In this document: positions 7,589 to 15,876 of the stretch, one piece after another | Layout: the number at the start of each line of letters is the position of its first letter | Numbering within the stretch: the stretch's first letter is position 1 | Assembly (NCBI RefSeq): GCF_008327685.1 | Contig: NZ_BDDE01000019.1 | Location: 225,015-289,014 of the forward strand | Length of the DNA stretch: 64,000 bases | DNA from: Actinomadura sp. K4S16 | GTDB taxonomy: Bacteria; Actinomycetota; Actinomycetes; Streptosporangiales; Streptosporangiaceae | Direction of reading: 5' to 3' | Translations under genes and position numbers: made by a program | Notes under the pieces: generated by a model | The model's database searches: none | The model's input: the letters and a program-made list of their open reading frames with translations, nothing else | Told to the model about the DNA's origin: nothing

Positions 7589-8714
7589 CCAGGGCTAGGT
7601 GCCGGGACGTCCCGAAAGCTCGCCACTTGGTCGCGTTGCCGGGAGACGAACACTCCTCTGATCGAGTTGCGATCTGTCGATCTCCCCAGCACAGGCGGCT
7701 CCGGTCGGTGGGGAAGTGCTCGGATGCCACAACATCGCGACAGATGATGCAGAAGCGCTCGTTCCCGAGGTCCTGTGGTGTGCGCTGGCGCCAGATCTGC
7801 CACTCGGTGTCGGTGGTATACCGCAGGTTGGGCAGCGGTGCGCGGCTACCGATGCCAGGGGCTGGGTGGGCGATGGCGTAGTCGCCGAAGTCAGGCAACC
7901 GCGCGGGTTGCCGCTCCTGGAGTTGGCGCCACAGATGCGCGTCCCGCCGCGGCAACGGCGACACAGCGTCGCCGGGAAGGTGGCTTATCGAAGCGGGGAA
8001 TGCGCCACCGGCTACCGTCACTGATTGCCAGGGGTGCTGGTCGGTCAACTTCAGCAACTCCTCGGCCGTGGCAAGGCCGCGCTGGAGGTCCCGATCGTCC
8101 TCGATGGTCCAGAGATCGATGACAACGCCGATCTGCTCTGGACCCAGTTCGAGTTGGGGCAGCACCCGCGACAGTAATTCCGCCGCCTGCCGCACATCTA
8201 CATCGCGGTCAGGGGAACCCAGCCGCAGACACGCGCCTTCGCCGAACTCGGCGATGACGCCGCGCACCCAGGCAAGACGTTCCGGTGGGTCGGTCAGACG
8301 AAATACTGGTCGGATGGGTGCTGGCTCCAGTTGCTCGGTCAGCGTAGCGGTGAAGCATTCCCATGCGTCGGGGGCGAAGGGAAGAGTGTCGATATAGCTA
8401 GCGTCGATTGAGCAGATGCTGCCAGCTGGCAGATCGTCACGGATCGCCAGGGCGAGCTTTCTCAATTGTCTAGTCAGCTTGCGGGTTTCGCCGCTTCCGT
8501 TAGCCGGGTCAGCCGGCCCGTGGCCGGTTTCGTTGTTCTTGGCATCGTCGAGTTCCTCGGCCTCTCCTAAGTCGCCGGACTGCTGGCGACTGCTGGGCGG
8601 CATCAGTTCGAGCAGTGGCCTGAGCGGTGTGGGCGGAGCCTCCAGATGCTGGAGTGCCTCAAGTTCGCCAGCCTTGGCCTTCAGGATCGGGACATAGGCT
8701 GGCAAAATCCTCAC
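7554..8714 (-). CDS. Beta family protein (phage T4 beta-like domain)
   Basis: This 386-aa protein of the beta-protein family starts with the characteristic MRILPAYVPILKAKAGE. It ends with the conserved FCIICRDVVASEHF, WGD and NATKWRAFGTSRH segments. The middle (about residues 130-270) is a TIM-barrel-like alternation of short beta strands and helices (RLGSPD..., IGVVIDLWTIEDD). The start codon is GTG at 8714 behind GGTAGGTGAG. It converges on the sce7726-family gene with a 35-bp overlap of coding ends, so the two transcripts are antisense at their tails. Beta and sce7726 proteins are repeatedly found together; a joint defence role is inferred. Catalytic activity is not known to me. Confidence 0.75.
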   Translation of the reverse strand: MRILPAYVPILKAKAGELEALQHLEAPPTPLRPLLELMPPSSRQQSGDLGEAEELDDAKNNETGHGPADPANGSGETRKLTRQLRKLALAIRDDLPAGSICSIDASYIDTLPFAPDAWECFTATLTEQLEPAPIRPVFRLTDPPERLAWVRGVIAEFGEGACLRLGSPDRDVDVRQAAELLSRVLPQLELGPEQIGVVIDLWTIEDDRDLQRGLATAEELLKLTDQHPWQSVTVAGGAFPASISHLPGDAVSPLPRRDAHLWRQLQERQPARLPDFGDYAIAHPAPGIGSRAPLPNLRYTTDTEWQIWRQRTPQDLGNERFCIICRDVVASEHFPTDRSRLCWGDRQIATRSEECSSPGNATKWRAFGTSRHLALVSDRLARCGEP

Positions 8715-9061
8715 CTCACCTACCGCGTGAGCCGGTTGCTTAGTGACGGCGATCTGGACAAACGCGTCAATCTGCTACCTGCCCTGTCGACTGCTTTGCG
8801 TAATCAGTCTGCGGCGGGCCGTACCTGGCCACCTGTTCGCCCTTGCCTATCGGGCTCGTATGTGTTTGGGGCAGCGCTGCTTCAGCGTCACTCATCAGAG
8901 CCAGTGAAGACTCTCCGTTGCAGTGTGCGAGCACTGGTGGGTGGCGACAACCACAAGATCACTCCCCGATTGGTCTCAGAATCGGTGAGAGCGGGGGGGG
9001 GGGCTGGCGCATGATGCGAGAAGCCCTGGTCGTCCTTGCGGGGACCAGGGCTTCTCGTTGG
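8715..9061. other. Gene-free stretch between the beta-family gene and tRNA-His
   Basis: This 347-bp stretch has no recognisable gene. It holds the promoter of the beta-family gene, an 11-G homopolymer at 8993-9003 and the tRNA-His hairpin at 9017-9057. No duplicated tRNA end that could be an attachment site is obvious. Confidence 0.5.
9017..9057 (-). terminator. Strong hairpin downstream of tRNA-His
   Basis: A perfect 15-bp stem (CGAGAAGCCCTGGTC at 9017-9031 with its complement at 9043-9057) with an 11-nt loop starts 5 nt past the tRNA-His 3' end on the minus strand. No T-run follows, which is common for actinobacterial terminators. Confidence 0.75.
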
Positions 9062-9135
9062 GGTGAGTGAGGGGACTTGAACCCCCGACATCTTGGACCA
9101 CAACCAAGTGCTCTGCCAGCTGAGCTACACCCACC
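9062..9135 (-). tRNA. tRNA-His (anticodon GTG)
   Basis: The cloverleaf has acceptor stem GTGGGTG/CACTCAC (one G-U pair), D-arm TAGCTCAGCTGGCAGAGC, anticodon loop TTGTGGT (GTG, histidine) and T-arm GGTTCAAGTCC. The extra 5' G at -1 (complement of 9135) opposite C73 is the histidine identity element, so it is included. CCA is not encoded. It is probably the right border of the accessory island. Confidence 0.97.
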
Positions 9136-9188
9136 GTGGCCGGGATCGCTCCCGGCTTCCAGTAGTGTAGCGGCTTCTTCGGGGTGGG

Positions 9189-9785
9189 TCAGCCGGAGGC
9201 CACCTGAGCGGCGATGGAGCGCGCCGTGTCGGAGTCGGGGCCGGGCTGCTGGACGAAGACGGCGGCGCGGTAGTAGCGGAGTTCCTGGATGCTCTCGGTG
9301 ATGTCGGCGAGGGCGCGGTGGCCGCCCTTCTTCTCGGGGCTGGCGAAGTAGACGCGGGGGTACCAGCGCCGGGCCAGCTCCTTGATCGAGGAGACGTCGA
9401 CCATGCGGTAGTGCAGGTGGGCGTCGAGGGACGGCATGTCGCGGGCCAGGAACGAGCGGTCGGTCGCGATGGAGTTGCCGCACAGGGGCGCCTTCTTGGC
9501 GTCCTTCACGTGGCTCTTGATGTACTTGAGGACGACGTCCTCGGCCTCGGCGAGGGTGACGCCGGTGGGGAGCGCTTTCAGCAGGCCGGACGTGGTGTGC
9601 ATGTCGCGGACGACCTTGGTCATCTGGGTGACCGACTCCGGCGGCGGTTTGATCACCACGTCGACGCCCTCGTCCAGGATGTTGAGCTCGCTGTCGGTGA
9701 CCAGCGCGGCTATCTCGATGAGCGCGTCGTTGCGCAGGTCGAGTCCCGTCATCTCGCAGTCGATCCAGACCAGCCGCTCGTTCAT
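9189..9785 (-). CDS. orn: Oligoribonuclease
   Basis: This 198-aa DEDDh 3'-5' exoribonuclease finishes RNA decay by hydrolysing di- and short oligoribonucleotides, including linearised c-di-GMP (pGpG), to mononucleotides in the cytoplasm. The catalytic motifs are visible: WIDCEMTGLD (first D and E), NSIATDRSFLARDMP (second D) and KGGHRALADI (His and last D). Length matches the family. The ATG at 9785 has TAGGGTAA upstream. It lies directly beside tRNA-His, an arrangement common in actinobacteria, so this gene marks the return to core chromosome. Confidence 0.97.
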   Translation of the reverse strand: MNERLVWIDCEMTGLDLRNDALIEIAALVTDSELNILDEGVDVVIKPPPESVTQMTKVVRDMHTTSGLLKALPTGVTLAEAEDVVLKYIKSHVKDAKKAPLCGNSIATDRSFLARDMPSLDAHLHYRMVDVSSIKELARRWYPRVYFASPEKKGGHRALADITESIQELRYYRAAVFVQQPGPDSDTARSIAAQVASG

Positions 9786-9837
9786 GCACTTACCCTACGG
9801 CCATGAACGACTGCGCGGGGCATCGCGGGCGATCGAT

Positions 9838-10488
9838 TTAGGAGGTCACGCGCCGGGCGATATGTCCGGGGATGGGGATGCCGGGACGTAGTAGGGGATC
9901 GGGGGCAGGCGAGCCGAGCGTCTGGCGGACGGGCACCACGCCGGCCCAGACGTCCAGGGCGTAGTCCTCCTCCTCGTCCTCGGGCGGGCCCTGCCGCACC
10001 TTCACGGAGGCCTCGTCCAGGGAGAGTGCCAGGACGGAGGTGGCGGCCAGCTCCTTGCGGTTGGGGTGGCGGGCCGCGTCCCACTGGCCGGGGGTCAGTT
10101 GTTCGGTGATGGCGCGCAGGCCGGTCAGCTTCTCCTCCGGGTCGTCGACGAGGCGGGGCGTCCCGTATACGACGGCGCTCCGGTAGTTGATCGAGTGGTT
10201 GAACAGGGAGCGGGCGAGGACCAGCCCGTCCACGTGGGTGACCGTCACGCAGATGTCCTGGGACGGCCCGGCCCTGAGGCTGCTCGCTCCGGTGGAGCCG
10301 TGGACGTAGAGGGTGTCGTCCAGGCGGCCGTAGCCGGTGGGGAGGACGCGGGGCGAGCCGTCCACGATGAGGCCGAGGTGGCAGATCATGCCGTCGTCGA
10401 GGATCTCGTACAGGACGGAGCGGTCGGTGCTGGAACGTTCCCCCAGGCGGCCTGGACGGGTGCGGGCGGTCGCGGAGAGCGGGTTCAT
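9838..10488 (-). CDS. Pyridoxamine 5'-phosphate oxidase-family FMN-binding protein
   Basis: This 216-aa protein has a PNPOx-like split-barrel (LYEILDDGMICHLGLIVDG, then YGRLDDTLYVHGSTGASSL, then VCVTVTHVDGLVLARS-like strands) of the type that binds FMN or F420. Members act as small flavin oxidoreductases; this subgroup (with the HSINYRSAVVYG motif) is generally unassigned. It is transcribed away from a MocR/PdxR-type regulator across 60 bp that contain a perfect palindrome. Control by that regulator is therefore likely, and a link to vitamin B6 metabolism is possible but inferred. Confidence 0.85.
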   Translation of the reverse strand: MNPLSATARTRPGRLGERSSTDRSVLYEILDDGMICHLGLIVDGSPRVLPTGYGRLDDTLYVHGSTGASSLRAGPSQDICVTVTHVDGLVLARSLFNHSINYRSAVVYGTPRLVDDPEEKLTGLRAITEQLTPGQWDAARHPNRKELAATSVLALSLDEASVKVRQGPPEDEEEDYALDVWAGVVPVRQTLGSPAPDPLLRPGIPIPGHIARRVTS

Positions 10489-10507
10489 GTCCGTTTACGC
10501 TAGAAGG

Positions 10508-10535
10508 CAAGTGGCCTGGCCGGTATGGCCACTTG
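10508..10535. promoter_or_regulatory. Palindromic operator between divergent genes
   Basis: CAAGTGGCC (10508-10516) and GGCCACTTG (10527-10535) form a perfect 9-bp inverted repeat in the 60-bp gap between the PNPOx-family gene and the MocR-type regulator. AAGTGG half-sites resemble those I recall for actinobacterial PdxR. It is 13 bp upstream of the regulator start, so autoregulation is likely. Confidence 0.65.
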
Positions 10536-10548
10536 GCGCGGATAGCAG

Positions 10549-11925
10549 GTGACCACTTTGTCGATCGATCTGCCGCTGGTCGTGGAGCGGGACGCACCGG
10601 AGCCGATGAGCGCGCAGCTCGTCGGGCAGTTGCGCGCCGCCATGGGGGAGGGACGGCTTGCCGCGGGCGAGCGGCTTCCGTCCAGTAGGGCTCTGGCGGG
10701 GCTGCTGGGGGTCAGCCGGACGGTCGTGACCGAGGCCTACGAGCAGCTCTACGCGGAAGGCTGGCTGGAAGGGCGGCATGGGTCCGGCACGTATGTGACT
10801 GAGGGTGTCGCCGCCGCGCCTATGCCGAAGCCCCAGGTGGTGGAGAGGGAGCCAGTACGGAGGGCTGCGGCCCCACATGAGATCGACCTGCGGCCCGGTC
10901 TCGCCTGGATCGGGGCTCTGGACACGCCGGCGTGGCGCAGGGCATGGCGGCTGGCTGCGGGGATGCCGCCGCAGCAGCGTCAGGATCCGCATGGGCTGCC
11001 TGGTCTAAGGGAGGCGCTCGCGGATTACATAAGGCGTAGCCGCGGTGTGGCGTGTCCTGTGGACGGGCTTCTGGTGACGCGGGGAGCGACGAACGGGCTC
11101 GATCTGCTTGCCGCGACCGTCCTCCGCCCCGGGGATCGGGTCGGTGTGGAGGAGCCCGGCTATGGCAGGGCACGCGCGGTGCTGAATGGACGTGGGGCCG
11201 AAATCGTTCCCTGTCCTGTGGACGAGCACGGCCTCATCACCGACGACTTGCCCGATGACCTGCGCATCGTCTATACGACGCCTTCGCACCAGTTCCCCAT
11301 GGGCGGCGTGCTGCCCGTCCCGCGCAGGCAGGCTCTGCTGGCTTGGGCGCGGCGCAATGGGGCGCTCATCGCCGAAGACGACTACGACGGGGAGTTCCGC
11401 TACGACGTCGCGCCTCTGCCCGCCCTCTATGGCCTGGACCCGGAGGTCGTCGTCTACCTGGGCACGACCGCCAAGATCCTCACCGCGGACATGGGCGTCG
11501 GCTGGCTGGTGGGGCGTCCCGACCTGGTGGCGGAGGTGGCGCTCCGGAGGGAGGAGCTGAACGACCGCACCGCCGTGGTCCCGCAGGACGCGTTGAGGCT
11601 CCTCCTGGAACGGGGTGACCTGGATCGGTACGTCCGCCGCATGCGCGCGGAGTACGCCCGGCGCCGCGACGTGGTCGTGCAGGCGCTGGGCGGTCTGCCC
11701 CTGCGCGGCGACACGGCCGGCCTGCACCTGGTGGTGGACGTCCCGGAGCCGGCGGCCTCGCGCGCCGCGGACGAGGCGGCCCGGCGCGGCGTCCTGGTGG
11801 AGACGCTGACCCGCCACCACGCGGGCCCGGTGCGCGCCTCCGGCCTGGTGATCGGCTACGGCTCCGCCGCGACCCTCGCCGAGCTGCGCAAGGGCTGCGA
11901 GATCGTCCGGACGCTGGTCGGGTAG
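10549..11925 (+). CDS. MocR/PdxR-family regulator (GntR HTH + aminotransferase domain)
   Basis: This 458-aa protein has an N-terminal GntR-type winged helix (about residues 15-85; ERLPSSRALAGLLGVSRTVV, then EAYEQLYAEGWL) joined to a fold-type I aminotransferase-like domain (about 105-455). The PLP-binding Lys lies in YLGTTAKILTADM and the ligand Asp in IAEDDYDGEFRYD. MocR proteins sense PLP or related ligands through the aminotransferase domain; PdxR members control pyridoxal phosphate supply. No pdxS or pdxT genes are in the window, so the target here is more likely the divergent PNPOx-family gene. The GTG start at 10549 is in a good position after the operator. Confidence 0.9.
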   Translation: MTTLSIDLPLVVERDAPEPMSAQLVGQLRAAMGEGRLAAGERLPSSRALAGLLGVSRTVVTEAYEQLYAEGWLEGRHGSGTYVTEGVAAAPMPKPQVVEREPVRRAAAPHEIDLRPGLAWIGALDTPAWRRAWRLAAGMPPQQRQDPHGLPGLREALADYIRRSRGVACPVDGLLVTRGATNGLDLLAATVLRPGDRVGVEEPGYGRARAVLNGRGAEIVPCPVDEHGLITDDLPDDLRIVYTTPSHQFPMGGVLPVPRRQALLAWARRNGALIAEDDYDGEFRYDVAPLPALYGLDPEVVVYLGTTAKILTADMGVGWLVGRPDLVAEVALRREELNDRTAVVPQDALRLLLERGDLDRYVRRMRAEYARRRDVVVQALGGLPLRGDTAGLHLVVDVPEPAASRAADEAARRGVLVETLTRHHAGPVRASGLVIGYGSAATLAELRKGCEIVRTLVG

Positions 11926-11929
11926 CGGG

Positions 11930-12676
11930 TCAGTTCGACAGGGCGCTCGGCCCGACGGGCACGGGCTCCGACGCGGGGTGCAGCGGTCCGGGACGCGAGG
12001 CCGGCGCGTCGTTCTGCGGAGTGCGGACGGGATCGGACGACCGGACGGGCTCAGGCGTGCGGGGCCGCGGCGCCACGAGCCGGGGGCCGGTGGGGGTTCC
12101 GGGGAGGCGGGGCTTCGGGATGGGGGCGACCGGGGTGTCGGGTCCGGTGATGCGCCGGACGTCGATGGCGCCGGGGTCGGGCCGGTCCAGGAGCGGCACC
12201 TGGGACGCGCCGTAGTGCCCGCCGCGCGCCCATTCCTTGCGGTTGCGCTGCGCGTGGTACGACTGCGGGGACGGGAGCGGGGGTCCGGCGGGCCAGCGCC
12301 GTGCGACTCCCCATGCCTCCAGCCACTGGACGATGGCGTCGATGCCGGCGAGCGGAGATCCGGTGAACGGCGACCGCGACTGGGCCACCACCATGATCTG
12401 CGCGCAGACGCGGCCCTCCCGCCCGAGCGCGCCGCCGAGCAGCCGGGCGGCGCGGGTGATGGGCAGGAGTTGGACGATCTCGCCGGTGCCGGGGTGCCAC
12501 ACCAGGTGGGCGGGCCGGTCCTCCTTCAGCAGGTCGGCGGCCACCGAGCGCGCGGAGACGGTGTGCGGGTCGTGCTCCTCGGCGCACCAGACGGCGCGCG
12601 GGGCACCTCCTCGCAACGCTCCGCCGTCGTTTCGCGCCGGCATGCGGCCGGCTCCTGGCAGCCATGCGTCTGCCAC
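11930..12676 (-). CDS. PGRP/amidase_2-like protein with Pro-rich tail
   Basis: This 248-aa protein resembles an actinobacterial amidase_2 (peptidoglycan-recognition-like) domain over about residues 20-165. Recognisable parts are LVWHPGTGEIVQLLPIT, VCAQIMVVAQSRSPFT, a GIDAIVQWLEAWGV helix and GGHYGASQVPLLD followed by DPGAIDV. The C-terminal 80 residues are Pro/Arg-rich and low complexity. No signal peptide is evident, so the cell-wall role usual for amidases is doubtful, and several zinc-ligand positions are not obvious. The GTG start at 12676 is chosen because GGGGGGA lies 6 nt upstream; a TTG at 12691 overlaps that site. It converges tail to tail with the MocR gene (4 bp). Confidence 0.55.
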   Translation of the reverse strand: MADAWLPGAGRMPARNDGGALRGGAPRAVWCAEEHDPHTVSARSVAADLLKEDRPAHLVWHPGTGEIVQLLPITRAARLLGGALGREGRVCAQIMVVAQSRSPFTGSPLAGIDAIVQWLEAWGVARRWPAGPPLPSPQSYHAQRNRKEWARGGHYGASQVPLLDRPDPGAIDVRRITGPDTPVAPIPKPRLPGTPTGPRLVAPRPRTPEPVRSSDPVRTPQNDAPASRPGPLHPASEPVPVGPSALSN

Positions 12677-13081
12677 GGTGCGTCCCCCCAATCGGGCGGT
12701 CAGACCCCCGAGTGGTCAGTTACTTCTCTTGGTCAAGCGAGGACTCGTCCGTCCAGCCCGCCGCCTCAATGGGCGGGATGACGGCTGCCGACCCCTCGCG
12801 CCGGGTTTGATCCGGTCCGATTGGGTAGTGCAGACGGGCACCCCGCGTGTCCGAGCATTCCACCTTGTGTCACCTTTTTCCTCCCGGGTGTTCGGTCGAA
12901 TCACTCACCTTGCGGGAAGAGGGGCGGAAGATGCCCGCGTCCGCGCAGGTCATCGCCGTCCCTGGAGATCGGATGACAAGCGGCTGGAAGTCGGCCGGAA
13001 GTGGCCGGGGCGTCACGGACCGCACGGCGGTACCCGGGTGGGGTTCACACCCCCGACCGAGCCGCGTTCTAATAATGGGTC
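12677..13081. other. Divergent intergenic region
   Basis: This 405-bp stretch separates the amidase-like and phosphotransferase genes and must hold both promoters. TAATAAT at 13070-13076, only 5 bp from the ATG at 13082, suggests a -10 element for leaderless transcription of the phosphotransferase. No gene or strong repeat is seen otherwise. Confidence 0.5.
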
Positions 13082-14167
13082 ATGACCGTTGACGCAGAAC
13101 TGCCCGCCGGAGTGCCCGGTATCGACGTCCCCCGGCTGGCGGCCTGGCTGGCCCGCGAGCTGCCCGGATCGGGACGGATCACCGCGATCGACCTGATCGC
13201 GGGCGGGCGGTCGAACCTCACGTACGGCATCACCCTGGACGGGGGCCGCCGCATCGTGCTGCGCAGGCCGCCGCTCGGCCACGTGCTGCCGACGGCGCAC
13301 GACATGGGCCGCGAGTACCGCGTCCTGTCGGCCCTCGGCCAGGGGACCGCGGTGCCGGTGCCGACGACGCTGGCGTTCTGCGACGACGAGGAGGTCATCG
13401 GCGCCCGCTTCTACCTCATGGACTTCGTCGAGGGCCGGGTCCTGCGCACGCGGGAGGACGCCGCCGACATCACGCCCGAGCAGGCGCGCGGCCTCAGCGA
13501 CGCGCTTGCCGAGGCGCTCGCCGCGATCCACACGGTCGACGTGGAGAAGGTGGGGCTGGGCGACTTCGGACGTCCGAGCGGCTACATGGCCCGCCAGCTC
13601 AAGCGCTGGGGCAAGCAGTGGGACAGCTCGCAGGAGGCCGTCCGCGCCACCGGCGCCGCCCGCGAGCTGCCCGAGTACGACCGGCTGGTCGCCCGGCTGG
13701 CCGAGCGGCTGCCGGCGGACGCCCCGGCGCGTCTCGTCCACGGCGACTTCCGGCTCGACAACGCGCTCGCCCGGCTGGAGCCGCGCCCGGAGATCGCGGC
13801 CGTCGTCGACTGGGAGATGTCGACGCTCGGCGACCCGCTGTCCGACCTCGGGCTGACGCTCGTCTACTGGGCGGAGGCCGCCGACGCCGAGCAGCTCCCG
13901 GTCGGCGCGACGATCACGTCCGCCCCCGGCTTCCTCACCCGCCGCGAGTTCGCCGGACGATACGCCGAGCTGACCGGGTTCGACCTGGCCGACCTCGACT
14001 TCTACGTCGCGTTCGCGTGCTTCAAGCTGGCGGTGATCCTGGAGGGCATCCACGCCCGCTATCTGCAGAAGGCGACGGTCGGTGAGGGCTTCGATCAGAT
14101 CGGCGGCGGCGTGCCCGTCCTACTGGATCGGGCACACCGCACGCTCGACGCCGGCTCGGTCTGGTAA
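13082..14167 (+). CDS. Phosphotransferase family protein (ACAD10/APH-like kinase fold)
   Basis: This 361-aa protein has the aminoglycoside-phosphotransferase fold: an N-lobe nucleotide segment (LIAGGRSNLTYGITLDGG, with Arg/Lys in IVLRRPP), the catalytic loop LVHGDFRLDNALA (HxDxxxxN) and the metal-binding VVDWEMSTLGDPLSDLG. This pattern matches the ACAD10/11-type kinase group often encoded near acyl-CoA dehydrogenases in actinobacteria, where hydroxy-acid or acyl substrates are suspected; true aminoglycoside resistance is unlikely. The ATG at 13082 follows a -10-like TAATAAT by 5 bp, which suggests a leaderless mRNA. The neighbour downstream converges 9 bp away. Confidence 0.85.
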   Translation: MTVDAELPAGVPGIDVPRLAAWLARELPGSGRITAIDLIAGGRSNLTYGITLDGGRRIVLRRPPLGHVLPTAHDMGREYRVLSALGQGTAVPVPTTLAFCDDEEVIGARFYLMDFVEGRVLRTREDAADITPEQARGLSDALAEALAAIHTVDVEKVGLGDFGRPSGYMARQLKRWGKQWDSSQEAVRATGAARELPEYDRLVARLAERLPADAPARLVHGDFRLDNALARLEPRPEIAAVVDWEMSTLGDPLSDLGLTLVYWAEAADAEQLPVGATITSAPGFLTRREFAGRYAELTGFDLADLDFYVAFACFKLAVILEGIHARYLQKATVGEGFDQIGGGVPVLLDRAHRTLDAGSVW

Positions 14168-14176
14168 GCCCCCCGC

Positions 14177-15664
14177 TCAGCAGCGGTAGGTGACGGTCGC
14201 CGAGGCGCCGGACGAGAAGTACACCGTGCCGGTCTGCTGGCCCAAGCAGAAGCCGGACGAGCGCGATACCCGCACGCCGCCGCTCTGGCCCGCGTCGAGG
14301 TGCCCGGAGCCGCCCGCCCGGACGGGCCCGGCCGTGCCGCTCACCTGCCAGTTCACCGGGCCTCCCACCGCCCTGACCGTGACGGTGCAGGAGCTGCCCC
14401 GGCCCATGTCGCACCCGCTCACCGACAGCGTGCCCGGCTTCGGCGGCTTCGGCGCGCTGGACGTGGGCGGCGCCGGCGGCTTGCTCGTCGGCGCCTCCGA
14501 CGCGGTCTTGGACGCCGAAGGCGACGGCGACTTCGACGGCGACTTCGACTCGGTCGGGGAGGCGGTCGGCGACGTGGGGGACGTCGGGTCGGTCGGAATC
14601 GGCTCCGGCGCGGTCGAACCGCCGGGCGGGGTGCTGCCGCCGGGCGAGACGGGACCGGTCGCGGCCGCGTTCGTCCCGTCGTCCCCGCCGCCGAGCCACG
14701 CCATCGCGCCGCCGAACAGCACCAGGACGCCGACGCCCACCGCGGCGGCGGCGAGCAGCGGCGCGCGCCTCCGCGCGGGCGCGCGGTCCCGCGCGCGCGG
14801 CGCGGTCGGCTGGTAGGGGAGCGGCCAGCCGTACTCGTCGAACGGCTCGGTCCAGGCGGCGATGGCGCGGCGGTTCCCGGCCCGGTCCTCGGCGGTCGCG
14901 GCGGTCAGCACGTCCAGCCGCAGGTCGGCGGGGATCGCCGCGATCGGCAGCACCGACAGCAGCCGGTCCGGCGGCAGCGGCGGTGTCTCCCGCGCCCCGC
15001 ACACCGGGCAGTTCTCCACATGCCGGACGAGCGCCGTGGACGTCTGCGGGGACAGCGGCCACGACTCGGTCAGCGCCGCGACGCTCGGGCAGTCCTTCCA
15101 GTGGTTCTGCGCGATGAGGGCCGCGTGCAGCGCGGCGGCGAGGTCCTCGCGGGCCTTCTCCGCCAGCGCGAGCGTCTCCTCCAGCGGCATGCCGAAGATG
15201 CCGGCCAGGTCCACCTCGTCCAGCTCGTGGCGGACCGACAGGTCGATCGCCTCGCGCTGGCGCCCGTTCAGCGCGGCGAGGGCGCTGTGCGCGAGCAGCC
15301 GGCGCTCCTCGCGGCGGGCGAGCTGCTCGGGGGTCAGCTCGTCCTCGGCCTCCGGCGCCTCCTGCCCGGTCTGCCGGTTCGGGCTGTCGCGGCGCCGCAT
15401 GCACTCCTTGCGGGCGATCGCGTAGAGCCAGCCGCGCAGCCGGTCCGGCTCGGTGAGCCGGTCCACGTGCTCGCGGGCGGAGATGACGGTGTTGCGCAGG
15501 GCCCCGGCCGCCTCGGTGCGGTCGCGCAGCAGGCCGTGGCAGTAGTCGAAGAGGAACGGCGCGTAGGTGTCGTAGACCTCGGTCAGCGCGATGACGTCCC
15601 CGGCTCGCAGCGAGTCCGCCAGCCTGAGGTCGTCATTCTGCGCGGCCCCTGGCTCACCGGCCAC
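14177..15664 (-). CDS. ECF sigma factor fused to membrane helix and extracytoplasmic domain (paralogue 1)
   Basis: This 495-aa protein starts as an ECF sigma factor: region 2 (about residues 10-90; YDTYAPFLFDYCHGLLRD, then RLRGWLYAIARKECMRR) and region 4 (about 115-180; ALAALNGRQREAIDLSVRHEL). A zinc-finger-like H-x3-C-x2-C (VRHVENCPVCG) near residue 225 resembles the ZAS fold of anti-sigma factors. A single membrane helix (about 300-320; PLLAAAAVGVGVLVLFGGA) leads to a Ser/Thr/Pro linker and an outside domain (about 415-495) with paired Cys. Sigma, anti-sigma-like, membrane and sensor parts are thus on one chain. The GTG at 15664 has GGGAGG 6 nt upstream. Its paralogue lies 212 bp upstream on the same strand. 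Confidence 0.85.
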   Translation of the reverse strand: MAGEPGAAQNDDLRLADSLRAGDVIALTEVYDTYAPFLFDYCHGLLRDRTEAAGALRNTVISAREHVDRLTEPDRLRGWLYAIARKECMRRRDSPNRQTGQEAPEAEDELTPEQLARREERRLLAHSALAALNGRQREAIDLSVRHELDEVDLAGIFGMPLEETLALAEKAREDLAAALHAALIAQNHWKDCPSVAALTESWPLSPQTSTALVRHVENCPVCGARETPPLPPDRLLSVLPIAAIPADLRLDVLTAATAEDRAGNRRAIAAWTEPFDEYGWPLPYQPTAPRARDRAPARRRAPLLAAAAVGVGVLVLFGGAMAWLGGGDDGTNAAATGPVSPGGSTPPGGSTAPEPIPTDPTSPTSPTASPTESKSPSKSPSPSASKTASEAPTSKPPAPPTSSAPKPPKPGTLSVSGCDMGRGSSCTVTVRAVGGPVNWQVSGTAGPVRAGGSGHLDAGQSGGVRVSRSSGFCLGQQTGTVYFSSGASATVTYRC

Positions 15665-15876
15665 GGGAACCCTCCCAGTCGAATTCGGTGTACTGATCTG
15701 CCCCGACGAGCCCCGACCCCCTGGTCGGCCGACTCGGTTGCCTGATCTTGCCACCAAGTTGCTGGAATTTCTCCCTTATGAGTGGATTTTAGTGACGGAT
15801 CCGGTACGCGCCGTATCCGTATCGCCTTGTGAGACGGCCCCTGCGGAGGAAAACGTGATCTAGGTCACTTTTCCGA

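Noticed and set aside
9017..9057. Attachment site or small RNA at the tRNA-His border
   Set aside because: The perfect hairpin starts 5 nt after the tRNA 3' end and is best explained as its terminator; no second copy is seen.
12840..12970. c-di-AMP (ydaO-type) or other riboswitch upstream of the phosphotransferase
   Set aside because: I could not find the conserved blocks in order, and the likely -10 box lies too close to the ATG to allow a leader.
13082..14167. Aminoglycoside resistance kinase
   Set aside because: The fold is shared, but motifs and size fit the ACAD10-like phosphotransferase group; no resistance context.
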